From NCBI GenBank assembly GCA_937874315.1, contig CALNAE010000033.1:1-46380 (forward strand): DNA of 46,380 nt, given 5' to 3'. The position numbers were made by a program, and so were the translations under genes. The notes under the pieces are model-generated. The model had not been told where the DNA came from. It made no database searches and saw only the letters and a program-made list of their open reading frames with translations. Origin of the DNA: an uncultured Bifidobacterium sp. Its GTDB lineage: Bacteria > Actinomycetota > Actinomycetes > Actinomycetales > Bifidobacteriaceae. Position 1 is the first letter of the stretch, and each line of letters starts with the position of its first letter. Below are positions 24,614 to 33,443 of the stretch, piece after piece.

Positions 24614-26707
24614 ATGACCGTACTGGATCAGCTGGTCAAGGGTGCGCTGGAAGACGAGCGCATGCGTGAATCACGGACACCGATCGAGGAGATGAAACGC
24701 CTGGCCTATGCCGCGCCCGCTCCCATCGATGCGACCCGATGGCTCAGACGTCCTGACGGGATCGGTGTGATAGCTGAGATCAAGCGGGCCTCGCCGTCGA
24801 AGGGATTCCTGGGCGATATCCCGGATCCTGGTGCCATGGCTCGTTCCTATGAACGTGGGGGAGCGAGTATTATCTCCGTGCTCACCGAGGAGCGCCAATT
24901 CCACGGTTCACTGCAGGATCTGGATGCGGTGAAGGCCGCGGTCCACATTCCGGTATTACGCAAGGACTTCATCGTTACCGACTACCAGATTTGGGAGGCG
25001 CGCGCACACGGCGCCGACCTCGTGCTGTTGATCGTCGCCGCGCTTGACGATGAAACGCTGGGCCGGTTGTTGCGATTGACTCATGAGCTGTCGATGACGG
25101 CGTTGGTCGAGACCCATGATCGCGCGGAAATCGATCGTGCGCTTGCCGCCGGGGCCAACGTGCTGGGCATCAACGCGCGTAATCTCAAGGATCTGCACGT
25201 TGATGTGGGTACCTACCACGATCTCGCCGCCGCACTGCCTGAGCACGTCGTCAGGGTGGCGGAATCCGGCGTGTTCGGCACGGTTGAGGCCGAGGACTAT
25301 GCCCGTGCCGGCGCCGATGCGATCCTGGTCGGTGAGGGCGTGGCCACCGCAGACGATCCGCAGGCAGCCGTCGCACGGCTGGTCGCCGCGGGAGACCGTG
25401 TCAAGGCGTCGCAGCAAATGCCGCTGAGCACGCACGAAGGCCCGTATTTCGGCATCTTCGGCGGGCGATACGTGCCCGAGGCGCTGATCGGCGCGTTGGA
25501 TGAGTTGGAATCCGTGTATACCCAGGCCAAGGCCGATCCCGAATTCCAGAAGGAATTCGCCCGGTTGAACCGTCAATACGTCGGTCGGCCGTCGGCCTTG
25601 ACCGAGGCACCACGTTTCGCCGCGCGTCTCAACCGACGCACGGGGATTCACGCCAGGGTGTTTCTCAAACGCGAGGATCTCAATCACACCGGTGCCCATA
25701 AGATCAACAACGCGTTGGGACAGGCGCTGCTGGTCAGAAGGATGGGGAAGACCAGGGTCATCGCCGAGACCGGGGCCGGTCAGCATGGCGTGGCGACCGC
25801 CACGGTATGCGCGATGTTCGGTCTCAAGTGCCGCATCTACATGGGACAGATCGACGCCAGAAGACAGGCGCTCAATGTCGCGCGGATGCGTCTGCTCGGC
25901 GCCGAGGTCGTCGAGGTGACGCAGGGCACGCGGATTCTCAAGGACGCCATCAACGAGGCGTTACGCGACTGGGTGACCAACGTCGAGTCGACGCATTATC
26001 TGCTCGGAACGGTCGCCGGGCCGCATCCCTTCCCCTCCATGGTGCGTGATTTCCAGCAGATCATCGGCATCGAGGCGAAACGGCAGTTGCGGGAGGAATA
26101 CGGCATCGATCATCCCGATGCGATATGCGCCTGCGTCGGTGGCGGTTCCAACGCCATCGGCGTGATGAACGCCTTCCTCGACGACGATCGCGTCCGGCTG
26201 TATGGCTTCGAGGCCGGCGGCCATGGGCCGGACTCGGGCGAGCATGCCATTCGATTGACGCCCGGCACCGGGCAACTCGGCATGTTCCAGGGTGCGAAAT
26301 CCTATCTGTTGGAAAGCGACGAGGGACAGACGATGGATACCTATTCCATTTCGGCGGGCCTGGACTATGCCTCGGTGGGGCCGGAACACGCCTGGCTCAA
26401 GGAATTGGGCAGGGTGACCTACTCCTATGCGACCGACGACGAGGCGATGTCCGGATTCAAGGATCTGTGCGAAACCGAGGGCATCATTCCCGCCATCGAA
26501 AGCGCCCATGCGGTCGCGGGCGCATACAAGGCGGCGGCGGATCTCAAGACGAGGGGACTCGACGAACCGGTTATCCTGATCAACATCTCCGGTCGCGGCG
26601 ACAAGGACGTGGCCACCGCGGGCTCCTGGTTCGGCTATCTCACCGACGCGCAGAGCAAGGCGCTGGAAGCGAACGGTTCCCACGGCACTTCATCGGATAA
26701 GGAATAA
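24614..26707 (+). CDS. trpCB: Fused indole-3-glycerol phosphate synthase / tryptophan synthase beta chain
   Basis: A 697-residue natural fusion. Residues 1 to about 255 are TrpC (E-I-K-R-A-S-P-S-K-G near 51, R-K-D-F-I near 115, G-I-N-A-R-N-L), which makes indole-3-glycerol phosphate. Residues about 270-697 are TrpB (P-Y-F-G-I-F-G-G-R-Y-V-P-E, H-T-G-A-H-K-I-N with PLP Lys363, phosphate-binding G-G-G-S-N-A), which joins indole to serine. The join is a short linker of about 15 residues with no lost motif. AGGAGGAAGAGCC gives a strong ribosome-binding site. trpA follows after two bases, so all three activities from CdRP-product to tryptophan are co-produced. Confidence 0.96.
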   Translation: MTVLDQLVKGALEDERMRESRTPIEEMKRLAYAAPAPIDATRWLRRPDGIGVIAEIKRASPSKGFLGDIPDPGAMARSYERGGASIISVLTEERQFHGSLQDLDAVKAAVHIPVLRKDFIVTDYQIWEARAHGADLVLLIVAALDDETLGRLLRLTHELSMTALVETHDRAEIDRALAAGANVLGINARNLKDLHVDVGTYHDLAAALPEHVVRVAESGVFGTVEAEDYARAGADAILVGEGVATADDPQAAVARLVAAGDRVKASQQMPLSTHEGPYFGIFGGRYVPEALIGALDELESVYTQAKADPEFQKEFARLNRQYVGRPSALTEAPRFAARLNRRTGIHARVFLKREDLNHTGAHKINNALGQALLVRRMGKTRVIAETGAGQHGVATATVCAMFGLKCRIYMGQIDARRQALNVARMRLLGAEVVEVTQGTRILKDAINEALRDWVTNVESTHYLLGTVAGPHPFPSMVRDFQQIIGIEAKRQLREEYGIDHPDAICACVGGGSNAIGVMNAFLDDDRVRLYGFEAGGHGPDSGEHAIRLTPGTGQLGMFQGAKSYLLESDEGQTMDTYSISAGLDYASVGPEHAWLKELGRVTYSYATDDEAMSGFKDLCETEGIIPAIESAHAVAGAYKAAADLKTRGLDEPVILINISGRGDKDVATAGSWFGYLTDAQSKALEANGSHGTSSDKE

Positions 26708-26709
26708 GC

Positions 26710-27675
26710 ATGAACATGTCAACTGAGTCAACAGATCATGAATCAGCGATGAAGGATCCCGCAGTTACCCCCGCGCCGGCTTCTGGTACCGGTCCACGGG
26801 CCGTATTCGATCCGTCGGCCTCCCGCCAGCCGCTGGGACTGAACCATGGCCCGAGCGCCACCGGCACGCGGCTCGACGCCTGTGCCTCCCACGACATGCC
26901 GGCCTTCATCGGGTACCTGCCCTATGGCTTCCCGGATCACGATACGTCGATCGCGGCGCTGGAGACGTTGGTGCGAAGCGGTACGGACATCGTGGAGATC
27001 GGGCTGCCGTACTCCGACCCGGTGATGGACGGCCCGGTGATCCAATCGGCCTCGCAGATCGCCCTCGCCGCCGGGGAGCGCATGGAAGGGGTGTTCGATG
27101 CGGTCAGCGCGGTGGCGCGGGCCGGCGGCATACCGCTGGTGATGAGCTATTGGAATCTGATATTCCACTATGGCGTCGAGCGCTTCGCCGCGCGATTCGC
27201 GGATGCCGGTGGCGCGGGACTGATCACTCCCGATCTCATTCCCGATGAGGCAGGCGAGTGGATCGAATCCTCGCAGCGACACGGGCTCGACCGTATCTTT
27301 CTCGTCTCCCCGGATTCCACCGACGAACGGCTGCGCGTCGTGGCTCGGGCCGGCCGCGGCTTCGTCTACGCGGCATCGCGCATGGGCGTCACGGGAGAGC
27401 GCTCCACTTTGTCCACGACCCCCCAAGAGTTGGTTCGTCGTGCCAAGGCGGCGGGGGCAGAGCATGTGTGCGTCGGCATCGGCGTCTCCACTCCCGAACA
27501 GGCTCGTCAGGTCGGCGCCTACGCCGACGGCGTCATCGTGGGTTCGGCGCTGGTCCACACCCTGTTGGACGGTCGTGGCGCGGCGCTGAGCGATCGCGAC
27601 CGGGCACTGCACGATCTTCGGCTCACCGCCACCGCTCTGGCCCGGGCCGCACATGAGGCGAGGCGCGAGAGCTAG
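26710..27675 (+). CDS. trpA: Tryptophan synthase alpha chain
   Basis: A 321-residue TIM barrel that splits indole-3-glycerol phosphate and passes indole to the beta chain. Catalytic Glu96 (V-E-I-G-L-P-Y) and Asp107 (V-M-D-G-P) keep the 11-residue spacing of E. coli Glu49 and Asp60. The first 47 residues are therefore an added N-terminal extension, rich in Ala, Pro and Ser, with unknown role; internal ATGs at 26716 or 26749 would remove only part of it. It begins two bases after trpCB, so coupling is likely. Confidence 0.95.
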   Translation: MNMSTESTDHESAMKDPAVTPAPASGTGPRAVFDPSASRQPLGLNHGPSATGTRLDACASHDMPAFIGYLPYGFPDHDTSIAALETLVRSGTDIVEIGLPYSDPVMDGPVIQSASQIALAAGERMEGVFDAVSAVARAGGIPLVMSYWNLIFHYGVERFAARFADAGGAGLITPDLIPDEAGEWIESSQRHGLDRIFLVSPDSTDERLRVVARAGRGFVYAASRMGVTGERSTLSTTPQELVRRAKAAGAEHVCVGIGVSTPEQARQVGAYADGVIVGSALVHTLLDGRGAALSDRDRALHDLRLTATALARAAHEARRES

Positions 27676-27712
27676 CGAAGATATCGTCCTGAGCGACTAG
27701 CATATGGAAATC

Positions 27713-28645
27713 ATGACACTGAGTTATATCCCCTCGCCGTCGGTTTCCGAATTCACGCTCGGTCCACTGACCATCCATTTCTATGCGCTGTGCATCCTTG
27801 CGGGAATCATCCTCGCCGTCTGGATCGGCTCGACGCGATGGAAGAAACTGGGTGGCAGTTTCGACCAGTTCCTCGACATCACACTATGGGCGGTGCCCGC
27901 GGGCATCGTCGGCGCGCGCCTGTATCACATCATCACCACTCCCGAACGGTTCTTCGGACCTCACGGCGACTGGGTCGAGATGTTTCGTATCTGGCATGGC
28001 GGTCTGGGAATCTGGGGCAGCGTCGCGCTCGGTGCATTGGCGGCATGGGCGTGGTGTCGGCACAAAGGCTATCCGGTCGCGTTGCTGATGGACGCGCTGG
28101 CACCGGGATTGTTGCTCGCCCAGGCCGTCGGGCGTCTGGGCAATTGGTTTAACCAGGAGCTCTACGGCGCGCCGACGACGTTGCCCTGGGGGTTGAAGCT
28201 CAACACCGCGGGAACGGCCATCGGCCATGGCGAACAGTGCTTCGACGGGTCCAGCTGCCCCACGGGAACGCTGTTCCAACCGACCTTCCTCTACGAGATG
28301 ATCTGGAATCTCATCGGCGTCGCGATCATCTTGTGGATCGGACGCAAGGCGGTTCGGCGGCTCAAGGCTGGGTCGCTGTTCGTCATCTATGTGCTGTGGT
28401 ACACGGCGGGCCGTACGTGGATTGAGATGCTGCGCATTGATTTCTCCCACGAGTTCCTCGGGGTGCGCATCAACGTCTGGGTGTCCATCGCCGTGTTCAT
28501 CGCGGCCGCCGTCGCCTTCATCTTCGTTCAGAGAATCGGTAAATCGACCGCCCTGCTTTCCGAAAAGCTCCGCACGATCACCGAGGCGCAGGCACGGGAA
28601 ATGAATGCGAACGAACCCAAGGGCGCGTCTCATCCTGAGGCATGA
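27713..28645 (+). CDS. lgt: Prolipoprotein diacylglyceryl transferase
   Basis: A 310-residue membrane enzyme attaching diacylglycerol to the lipobox Cys of lipoproteins, including the two encoded in this window. The signature G-R-L-G-N-W-F-N-Q-E-L-Y-G is near residue 145, and H-G-G-L-G-I-W-G near 98. About seven transmembrane segments, with a charged C-terminal tail. The start at 27713 (M-T-L-S-Y-I-P-S-P-S) fits family N-termini; an ATG nine bases upstream (27704) is the alternative. TAGCAT precedes, so a promoter may lie in the short gap after trpA. Confidence 0.94.
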   Translation: MTLSYIPSPSVSEFTLGPLTIHFYALCILAGIILAVWIGSTRWKKLGGSFDQFLDITLWAVPAGIVGARLYHIITTPERFFGPHGDWVEMFRIWHGGLGIWGSVALGALAAWAWCRHKGYPVALLMDALAPGLLLAQAVGRLGNWFNQELYGAPTTLPWGLKLNTAGTAIGHGEQCFDGSSCPTGTLFQPTFLYEMIWNLIGVAIILWIGRKAVRRLKAGSLFVIYVLWYTAGRTWIEMLRIDFSHEFLGVRINVWVSIAVFIAAAVAFIFVQRIGKSTALLSEKLRTITEAQAREMNANEPKGASHPEA

Positions 28646-28668
28646 TGGTCTTCGTCGCTCGCAGTCAA

Positions 28669-28682
28669 TAGAATGACCGGTA
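28669..28682 (+). promoter_or_regulatory. Candidate leaderless -10 element for rpe
   Basis: TAGAAT (28669-28674), seven bases, then ATG at 28682. The alternative ATG at 28673 lies inside this hexamer. No Shine-Dalgarno sequence is present before either. Confidence 0.5.
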
Positions 28683-29347
28683 TGAGCATACGTATCGCAC
28701 CCAGTATTCTTTCCGCGGATTTTTGCAATCTTGAGCGTGACCTGCAAAGGGTATCCCATGCCGATTTGGTGCATGTGGATGTTATGGACCATCATTTCGT
28801 CCCCAACCTCACCCTTGGCGAGCCAATCGTCAAGCGCATCTGCGAGGTGTCAACGCTGCCCGTGGATGTCCATCTGATGATTGAAGACCCCGACCGTTGG
28901 GCGCCTGATTTCGCTCAGGCGGGCGCGAAATCCGTCAGTTTTCATATGGGGGCGACCCATGCGCCGGTGCGTTTGGCTCGCCAGCTGCGCACCATGGGCT
29001 GCCAGGCATGTTTCGCGGTGCGTCCCGCCGAACCGGTCGAGCCCATGTTCGACATTCTCGACGAATTCGACATGATCCTGATCATGACCGTGGAGCCCGG
29101 ATTCGGCGGGCAGAAGTTCCTTTCCAATCAGATGGGCAAGGTGCGTCGTCTGCGCGACGAGATCACGCGGCGCGGTCTGGACACGCATATTCAGGTGGAT
29201 GGCGGGGTGAACCCCGAAACCGCTCGCGTCGTTGCGGATGCCGGAGCCGATGTGTTGGTGGCCGGTTCGGCGGTTTTCGGGGCCGAGAACCCCAATGCCG
29301 CGATTGACGAGATTCGTGAGCGTGCCGGGCAAACATACCGAAAATAG
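28682..29347 (+). CDS. rpe: Ribulose-phosphate 3-epimerase
   Basis: A 221-residue TIM barrel interconverting ribulose-5-phosphate and xylulose-5-phosphate. In bifidobacteria xylulose-5-phosphate feeds the phosphoketolase (bifid) shunt. Motifs: A-P-S-I-L-S-A-D-F at the N-terminus, H-V-D-V-M-D (near 32), M-T-V-E-P-G-F-G-G-Q-K-F (near 140) and V-D-G-G-V-N. The start at 28682 is chosen because the M-S-I-R-I-A-P-S N-terminus fits the family and a leaderless promoter precedes it. The gene sits between lgt and hisE without obvious coupling. Confidence 0.95.
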   Translation: MSIRIAPSILSADFCNLERDLQRVSHADLVHVDVMDHHFVPNLTLGEPIVKRICEVSTLPVDVHLMIEDPDRWAPDFAQAGAKSVSFHMGATHAPVRLARQLRTMGCQACFAVRPAEPVEPMFDILDEFDMILIMTVEPGFGGQKFLSNQMGKVRRLRDEITRRGLDTHIQVDGGVNPETARVVADAGADVLVAGSAVFGAENPNAAIDEIRERAGQTYRK

Positions 29348-29491
29348 CCATGTGTCGAATTCACCATGGATATGATGAAACACACCATGTGTCCGGCATC
29401 GTGTCGGTGATATGACTGGATGGTGGGCGCGAGACTTGGGGCGAGTCGGTGATAGAGCCGGAACGCGGATCAACGAGCAGAAGGACGTGGC

Positions 29492-29755
29492 ATGAAGACA
29501 TTCGAATCATTATTCACCGAGCTGAGCGATAAGGCAGCCGGCGCAACGGCGGGTTCTCTGACCGTGAATGAGCTCGCCCAAGGCACCCATGCCATCGGCA
29601 AGAAGATCGTCGAGGAGGCCGGAGAAACCTGGATCGCCGCCGAGTACGAAGGCGCCGAGCGTACTGCGGAGGAAATGAGCCAGCTGATCTATCATCTACA
29701 GGTCATGATGATCGATCGAGGCATCACGCTGGAGGATATCTACAAGAATCTGTAA
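29492..29755 (+). CDS. hisE: Phosphoribosyl-ATP pyrophosphatase
   Basis: An 87-residue all-alpha NTP-pyrophosphohydrolase doing the second histidine step. The metal-binding helix I-V-E-E-A-G-E-T-W (39-47) and a following E-x2-Q-L-I-Y-H segment are typical. AAGGACGTGGC precedes the ATG. hisG follows 37 bases later. The preceding 144-base gap (29348-29491) shows nothing clear. Confidence 0.94.
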   Translation: MKTFESLFTELSDKAAGATAGSLTVNELAQGTHAIGKKIVEEAGETWIAAEYEGAERTAEEMSQLIYHLQVMMIDRGITLEDIYKNL

Positions 29756-29792
29756 CGGGCCACCGGAACATTCCGGTCAGGGGAGGCATGAT

Positions 29793-30644
29793 ATGTTACG
29801 AATCGCGGTGCCCAACAAGGGCATGCTGTCGGAGCCGGCTTGGAACATGCTCGGCGAGGCCGGGTATCGGTTGCGCAGCAATCCCAGGCAACTTGTGGTT
29901 CAGGATGCCGACAACGACGTCGAGCTGTTCTATTTGCGGCCACTCGACATCGCCGTCTACGTTGGCAGCGGTACCATCGACGTCGGGATCACGGGACGCG
30001 ATCTGCTGCTTAATTCGCAGACCCAGGCGCGCGAGCAGCTGGCGCTCGGCTTTGGCGCTTCGACGTTTAGATTCGCCGCTCCCAACGACTCCGGTATCTC
30101 AGATCTTGCGGATGTGGATGGCCGGCGTGTCGCCAGCTCCTATGACAAATTAGTTCACGACTACCTGCACTCGCATGGTATCGGCGCGCAGATCATTCAT
30201 CTGGATGGTGCGGTCGAATCCTCCGTTCAACTTGGTGTCGCGGATTTGATCGCCGACGTCGTGTCCACGGGCACGACGCTGCGCAACGCCGGTCTGCGGG
30301 TGTTCGGTGAACCGATTCTCCATTCCCAGGCCGTGCTTATCGCCTCGCCTCGGCTCGGCGACGACGATGCCAGGCTCACCGTGTTGTCGCGCAGGCTCGA
30401 GGGCGTGCTTACCGCCCAGCGATATGTGCTCATGGATTATGACATCCCGGTGGCTCAGGTGGCTCAGGCCGTGGCCGTTACCCCGGGGTTCGAGAGTCCG
30501 ACCATCTCGCCGCTGCACGATAAGCAATGGTCGGCCATTCGTGTGATGGTGCCGCGCGACAAGGTCAACCTGCTGATGGATCAACTGTACGATGTCGGGG
30601 CTCGGGGCATCATCGTCACCGCATTACAGGCCTCGCGAATCTGA
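29793..30644 (+). CDS. hisG: ATP phosphoribosyltransferase (long form)
   Basis: A 283-residue enzyme committing ATP and PRPP to histidine. The long form has the catalytic periplasmic-binding-like domains (1-205), with P-N-K-G at the N-terminus and A-D-L-I-A-D-V-V-S-T-G-T-T-L near 150, and a C-terminal ACT-like regulatory domain (about 210-283), so histidine feedback without HisZ is expected. GGGGAGG lies before the ATG. Confidence 0.95.
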   Translation: MLRIAVPNKGMLSEPAWNMLGEAGYRLRSNPRQLVVQDADNDVELFYLRPLDIAVYVGSGTIDVGITGRDLLLNSQTQAREQLALGFGASTFRFAAPNDSGISDLADVDGRRVASSYDKLVHDYLHSHGIGAQIIHLDGAVESSVQLGVADLIADVVSTGTTLRNAGLRVFGEPILHSQAVLIASPRLGDDDARLTVLSRRLEGVLTAQRYVLMDYDIPVAQVAQAVAVTPGFESPTISPLHDKQWSAIRVMVPRDKVNLLMDQLYDVGARGIIVTALQASRI

Positions 30645-30654
30645 GTGCCGCGGC

Positions 30655-31269
30655 ATGAACGAACACAGCGGCAGCAAATTCAGTCCTGAGCCACGCAATA
30701 TCTATATCACGGTCCCCAACATCATCAGCCTGCTGCGCATCGTCTCCATACCGTTCATCACGCTGTTGGTCGCACACCATCGGATGGTGCTGGCATTGAT
30801 CGTGTTGACGCTGTCGGCGTTGTCCGACGGTGTGGATGGACTGATCGCGCGCTCGTTCAACCAGGTCAGCCGGATAGGGCAGGTGCTTGACCCAATCGCG
30901 GACCGCCTGCTGATTCTGTGCAGTGTGCTCGCCCTGGGATTGGCGGGGATCATTCCCATGTGGATGATCGTCATCGTCGCCGCGCGGGATATGATGATGG
31001 GCGTACTTGTCGTCATCCTGGCTCAGCATGACTACGGGCCACTTCCCGTGAACTTTGTCGGGAAAACCGGCACGGCGTTGCTGCTGATCTCTATCATCGT
31101 GCTGATCATCTCGGAGATGGTTCACTCCCGCCTGATGCTTATCGTGCATGTCGCCGGATTGGCCACCGGAATCTGGGGGTTGGGCATCTACTGGTTGGCG
31201 GGTCTCATCTATGTGCGTCAGGGGTACCGGCTGTTGAGCAACCAAGCGGTGGACGCCGATGGCGATTGA
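30655..31269 (+). CDS. pgsA: CDP-alcohol phosphatidyltransferase, probable phosphatidylglycerophosphate synthase
   Basis: A 204-residue membrane enzyme. The complete CDP-alcohol phosphotransferase motif D-x2-D-G-x2-A-R-x8-G-x3-D-x3-D spans residues 58-83. Five or six hydrophobic helices follow. It likely transfers a phosphatidyl group from CDP-diacylglycerol (made by CdsA) to glycerol-3-phosphate, though phosphatidylinositol-phosphate or cardiolipin synthase activity cannot be excluded from the motif. The position before DUF881/DUF1290 genes matches mycobacterial pgsA2 (Rv1822) as I recall it. Its end overlaps the next gene by 11 bases. Confidence 0.85.
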   Translation: MNEHSGSKFSPEPRNIYITVPNIISLLRIVSIPFITLLVAHHRMVLALIVLTLSALSDGVDGLIARSFNQVSRIGQVLDPIADRLLILCSVLALGLAGIIPMWMIVIVAARDMMMGVLVVILAQHDYGPLPVNFVGKTGTALLLISIIVLIISEMVHSRLMLIVHVAGLATGIWGLGIYWLAGLIYVRQGYRLLSNQAVDADGD

Positions 31270-32275
31270 ACCCGGCCCATCATCGACCAACGATGCGCAG
31301 CGGTCACGCCGCGAACAGCCTGCGCGACCGGTTCCCGTGCCGAGTACCCGAGCCGCCGAGCGTCATCGTGCCGTATTTTCCAGGCAGACCGCGGGTTTGT
31401 CGTCCCAGCATGCCGATGCGCATGTCGGGTTGGCGAGACGCCCCCGTAGGAGACTGGCCGTCGACGATTCGCTTCGTCTAATCGATGATCTGACCAGCCG
31501 CTCCGTCGATCCCATGTTCTCGGACGCCCAGTTGGCGCCTCGTAATCGTTCCAAGGCCGAGATCTGGGTGTCTCGGGTGATCGTGTTCACCATCTGCATC
31601 GCAGTGGGGTTCGCGGGATCGCTCATCGTGCGTCAGCTGCATACCGATCCACGCAAGGAGGTGCGTGACACGCTGATCAGCCAGTTGAATGGCGAGAATG
31701 ACCGCGTCGATGCCCTCGGCAAGGAGACCAGAAAGCTGCGGACGCAGGTCGACGCCCAGTCCGATAAACTCGGATCGTACGCGGGCGACCCGAAAACCAA
31801 TGGGGACGACATCGCGAACGGCTTAAGCGCCGTGTCGGGGGAGGGCATCACGTTGACGCTGGCCAATCCCCTCGCTGCGAACACGGACGCCACCGATGGC
31901 AATACGGCAAGGGAGGGGCAGGGCAGCCATATCCGGGTTATTACCGATGCGGATCTTCAACAATTGGTTTCGTTGTTGTGGCATGCGGGAGCCGAGGCCA
32001 TCGCGATCAACGGCCATCGCATCGGCGTGCAGACATCGGTTCGCACCGCGGGACAGACGATTCTGATCGGGGTCAGCCAGATTCAAAGTCCTTACAAGAT
32101 CCAGGCGATAGGGGATCGCAACACCCTGGCCGCGTACATGGGATCGAAGGCGTTGCCCTCATTGTATGCTTCATATCAGGCATCGGGAATATACCCGCAG
32201 ATCGGCAAGACGAACTCGATGACGCTGCAACCGGCCGATACCGGTGATGTAAACTATGCGAGGAGGAAAGAGTAG
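31259..32275 (+). CDS. DUF881 family protein, long N-terminus
   Basis: A 338-residue membrane-anchored protein. An Arg-rich cytoplasmic N-terminus of about 100 residues precedes one transmembrane helix (about 101-123), then a coiled-coil stretch and an extracytoplasmic DUF881 domain (about 170-320) with S-G-E-G-I-T-L-T and A-E-A-I-A-I-N-G-H-R-I. Function unknown; homologues flank DUF1290 in many actinobacteria and firmicutes and are suspected of an envelope role. It overlaps pgsA by 11 bases and ends one base before the DUF1290 start. Confidence 0.85.
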   Translation: MAIEPGPSSTNDAQRSRREQPARPVPVPSTRAAERHRAVFSRQTAGLSSQHADAHVGLARRPRRRLAVDDSLRLIDDLTSRSVDPMFSDAQLAPRNRSKAEIWVSRVIVFTICIAVGFAGSLIVRQLHTDPRKEVRDTLISQLNGENDRVDALGKETRKLRTQVDAQSDKLGSYAGDPKTNGDDIANGLSAVSGEGITLTLANPLAANTDATDGNTAREGQGSHIRVITDADLQQLVSLLWHAGAEAIAINGHRIGVQTSVRTAGQTILIGVSQIQSPYKIQAIGDRNTLAAYMGSKALPSLYASYQASGIYPQIGKTNSMTLQPADTGDVNYARRKE

Positions 32276-32608
32276 ATGGCTGCTGTACTTGGACTGATCA
32301 TCGGCATCGTTGTCGGTATTTTCGTGCGTCCCGACATTCCCGTCGTCTTGCAACCCTATCTGCCGATTATGGTCGTCGCCGCCCTCGATGCGCTGCTCGG
32401 TGCGGCGCGTTCGTATTTCGAACGGAGTTTCTCGGATAAGGTGTTCGTGATCTCCTTCATATCCAACGTGGTCACCGCCACGTTGCTGGTGCTGCTCGGC
32501 AACCAGCTCGGAGTCGGTTCCCAGCTGCAGACCGCGGTGATCGTCGTTCTCGGCATCCGAATCTTCTCCAACGTGTCAGCCATCCGTCGTTTCGTCTTCC
32601 AAAGCTGA
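32276..32608 (+). CDS. sbp: Small basic protein, DUF1290 family
   Basis: A 110-residue integral membrane protein with three hydrophobic segments and the conserved A-A-L-D-A-L-L-G-A-A-R-S-Y-F-E near the middle. It matches the Sbp/DUF1290 family (Rv1824, B. subtilis Sbp). No biochemical role is known. It starts directly after the DUF881 stop; the AGGAGG sequence at the end of that gene is its ribosome-binding site. Confidence 0.88.
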   Translation: MAAVLGLIIGIVVGIFVRPDIPVVLQPYLPIMVVAALDALLGAARSYFERSFSDKVFVISFISNVVTATLLVLLGNQLGVGSQLQTAVIVVLGIRIFSNVSAIRRFVFQS

Positions 32609-32615
32609 GCCGCAT

Positions 32616-33437
32616 ATGAGATCGACACGAGAGCCGCACGACCTGCTGGGCAAGTTGCATAAGCAGCATGCCCAGGACAGGGAAAACGATCGTACCCAGA
32701 CGGGTTCGTTTCCCATCGTCCGCAAACGCGGTGCCGGGAGATCGCCGAATGGCTCGTCGAGATCGAGGTTCACCACGAGTGTGCTCATCGTCGTGTTGTG
32801 CGGGATGCTTGGTTTCGGTTTTGCCATACAGATCAACAATCCCACCTCATCGTATGAGGCCATGAGCGAAGACGAGCTCACCAGATTGATTTCGGAAACG
32901 AGCACGCAGGTTCAGAATCTCGAACAACGAAAAACCGAGTTGACCAACCAGCTCGACTCGCTCAAGGCGGCGGCCGACAAGCAGCAGGAGGTGGAGCGCA
33001 TCGCGAAGGAGAACGAGGAGACGAGCGGTCTCCTTTCCGGGCGATTGCCGGCCCAGGGCAAGGGTGTCGTCATCACGGTGTCGAAGGGCAGCAAGGAACA
33101 GATCGACGCCGCCACCATGTTCCAGCTTCTCGAGGAGCTTCGCAACGCAGGGGTCGAGGTGATGGCCTTGAACAATGTTCGAGTGGTGACGTCGACGTAT
33201 GTCGTGGAGACGAAAAGCGGGCTGGAATCCGACGGTGAGACGTTGAAGACACCGTATACGATCAAAGCGATCGGCGACCCGCAGAATCTTCAGAATGCCG
33301 TGAACATCGCCGGAGGCGTGGGGTCTAGACTCAAAGTGAAGTTCGGCGCGAACGTGCAGGTGACTAGTTCCGACAAGGTGATTATCGACGAGGTGCGCGC
33401 CTCTCGTTCATATACGTACGCAAAGACGGTAGAATAG
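32616..33437 (+). CDS. DUF881 family protein, second copy
   Basis: A 273-residue protein with a basic cytoplasmic N-terminus (1-50), one transmembrane helix (about 50-70), a coiled coil rich in E, Q and K (about 85-135), and an extracytoplasmic DUF881 domain (about 140-273) with G-K-G-V-V-I-T-V and V-M-A-L-N-N-V-R-V. It corresponds to Rv1825 by position. The two DUF881 proteins on either side of DUF1290 may form a membrane complex (inference from conserved order). Confidence 0.86.
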   Translation: MRSTREPHDLLGKLHKQHAQDRENDRTQTGSFPIVRKRGAGRSPNGSSRSRFTTSVLIVVLCGMLGFGFAIQINNPTSSYEAMSEDELTRLISETSTQVQNLEQRKTELTNQLDSLKAAADKQQEVERIAKENEETSGLLSGRLPAQGKGVVITVSKGSKEQIDAATMFQLLEELRNAGVEVMALNNVRVVTSTYVVETKSGLESDGETLKTPYTIKAIGDPQNLQNAVNIAGGVGSRLKVKFGANVQVTSSDKVIIDEVRASRSYTYAKTVE

Positions 33438-33443
33438 CAATCA
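33407..33443 (+). promoter_or_regulatory. Candidate leaderless promoter for garA
   Basis: TTCATA (33407-33412), a 17-base spacer, TAGAAT (33430-33435), seven bases, then ATG at 33443. TAGAAT contains the stop codon of the upstream DUF881 gene. No ribosome-binding site is visible, so garA may have its own leaderless transcript. Confidence 0.5.
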
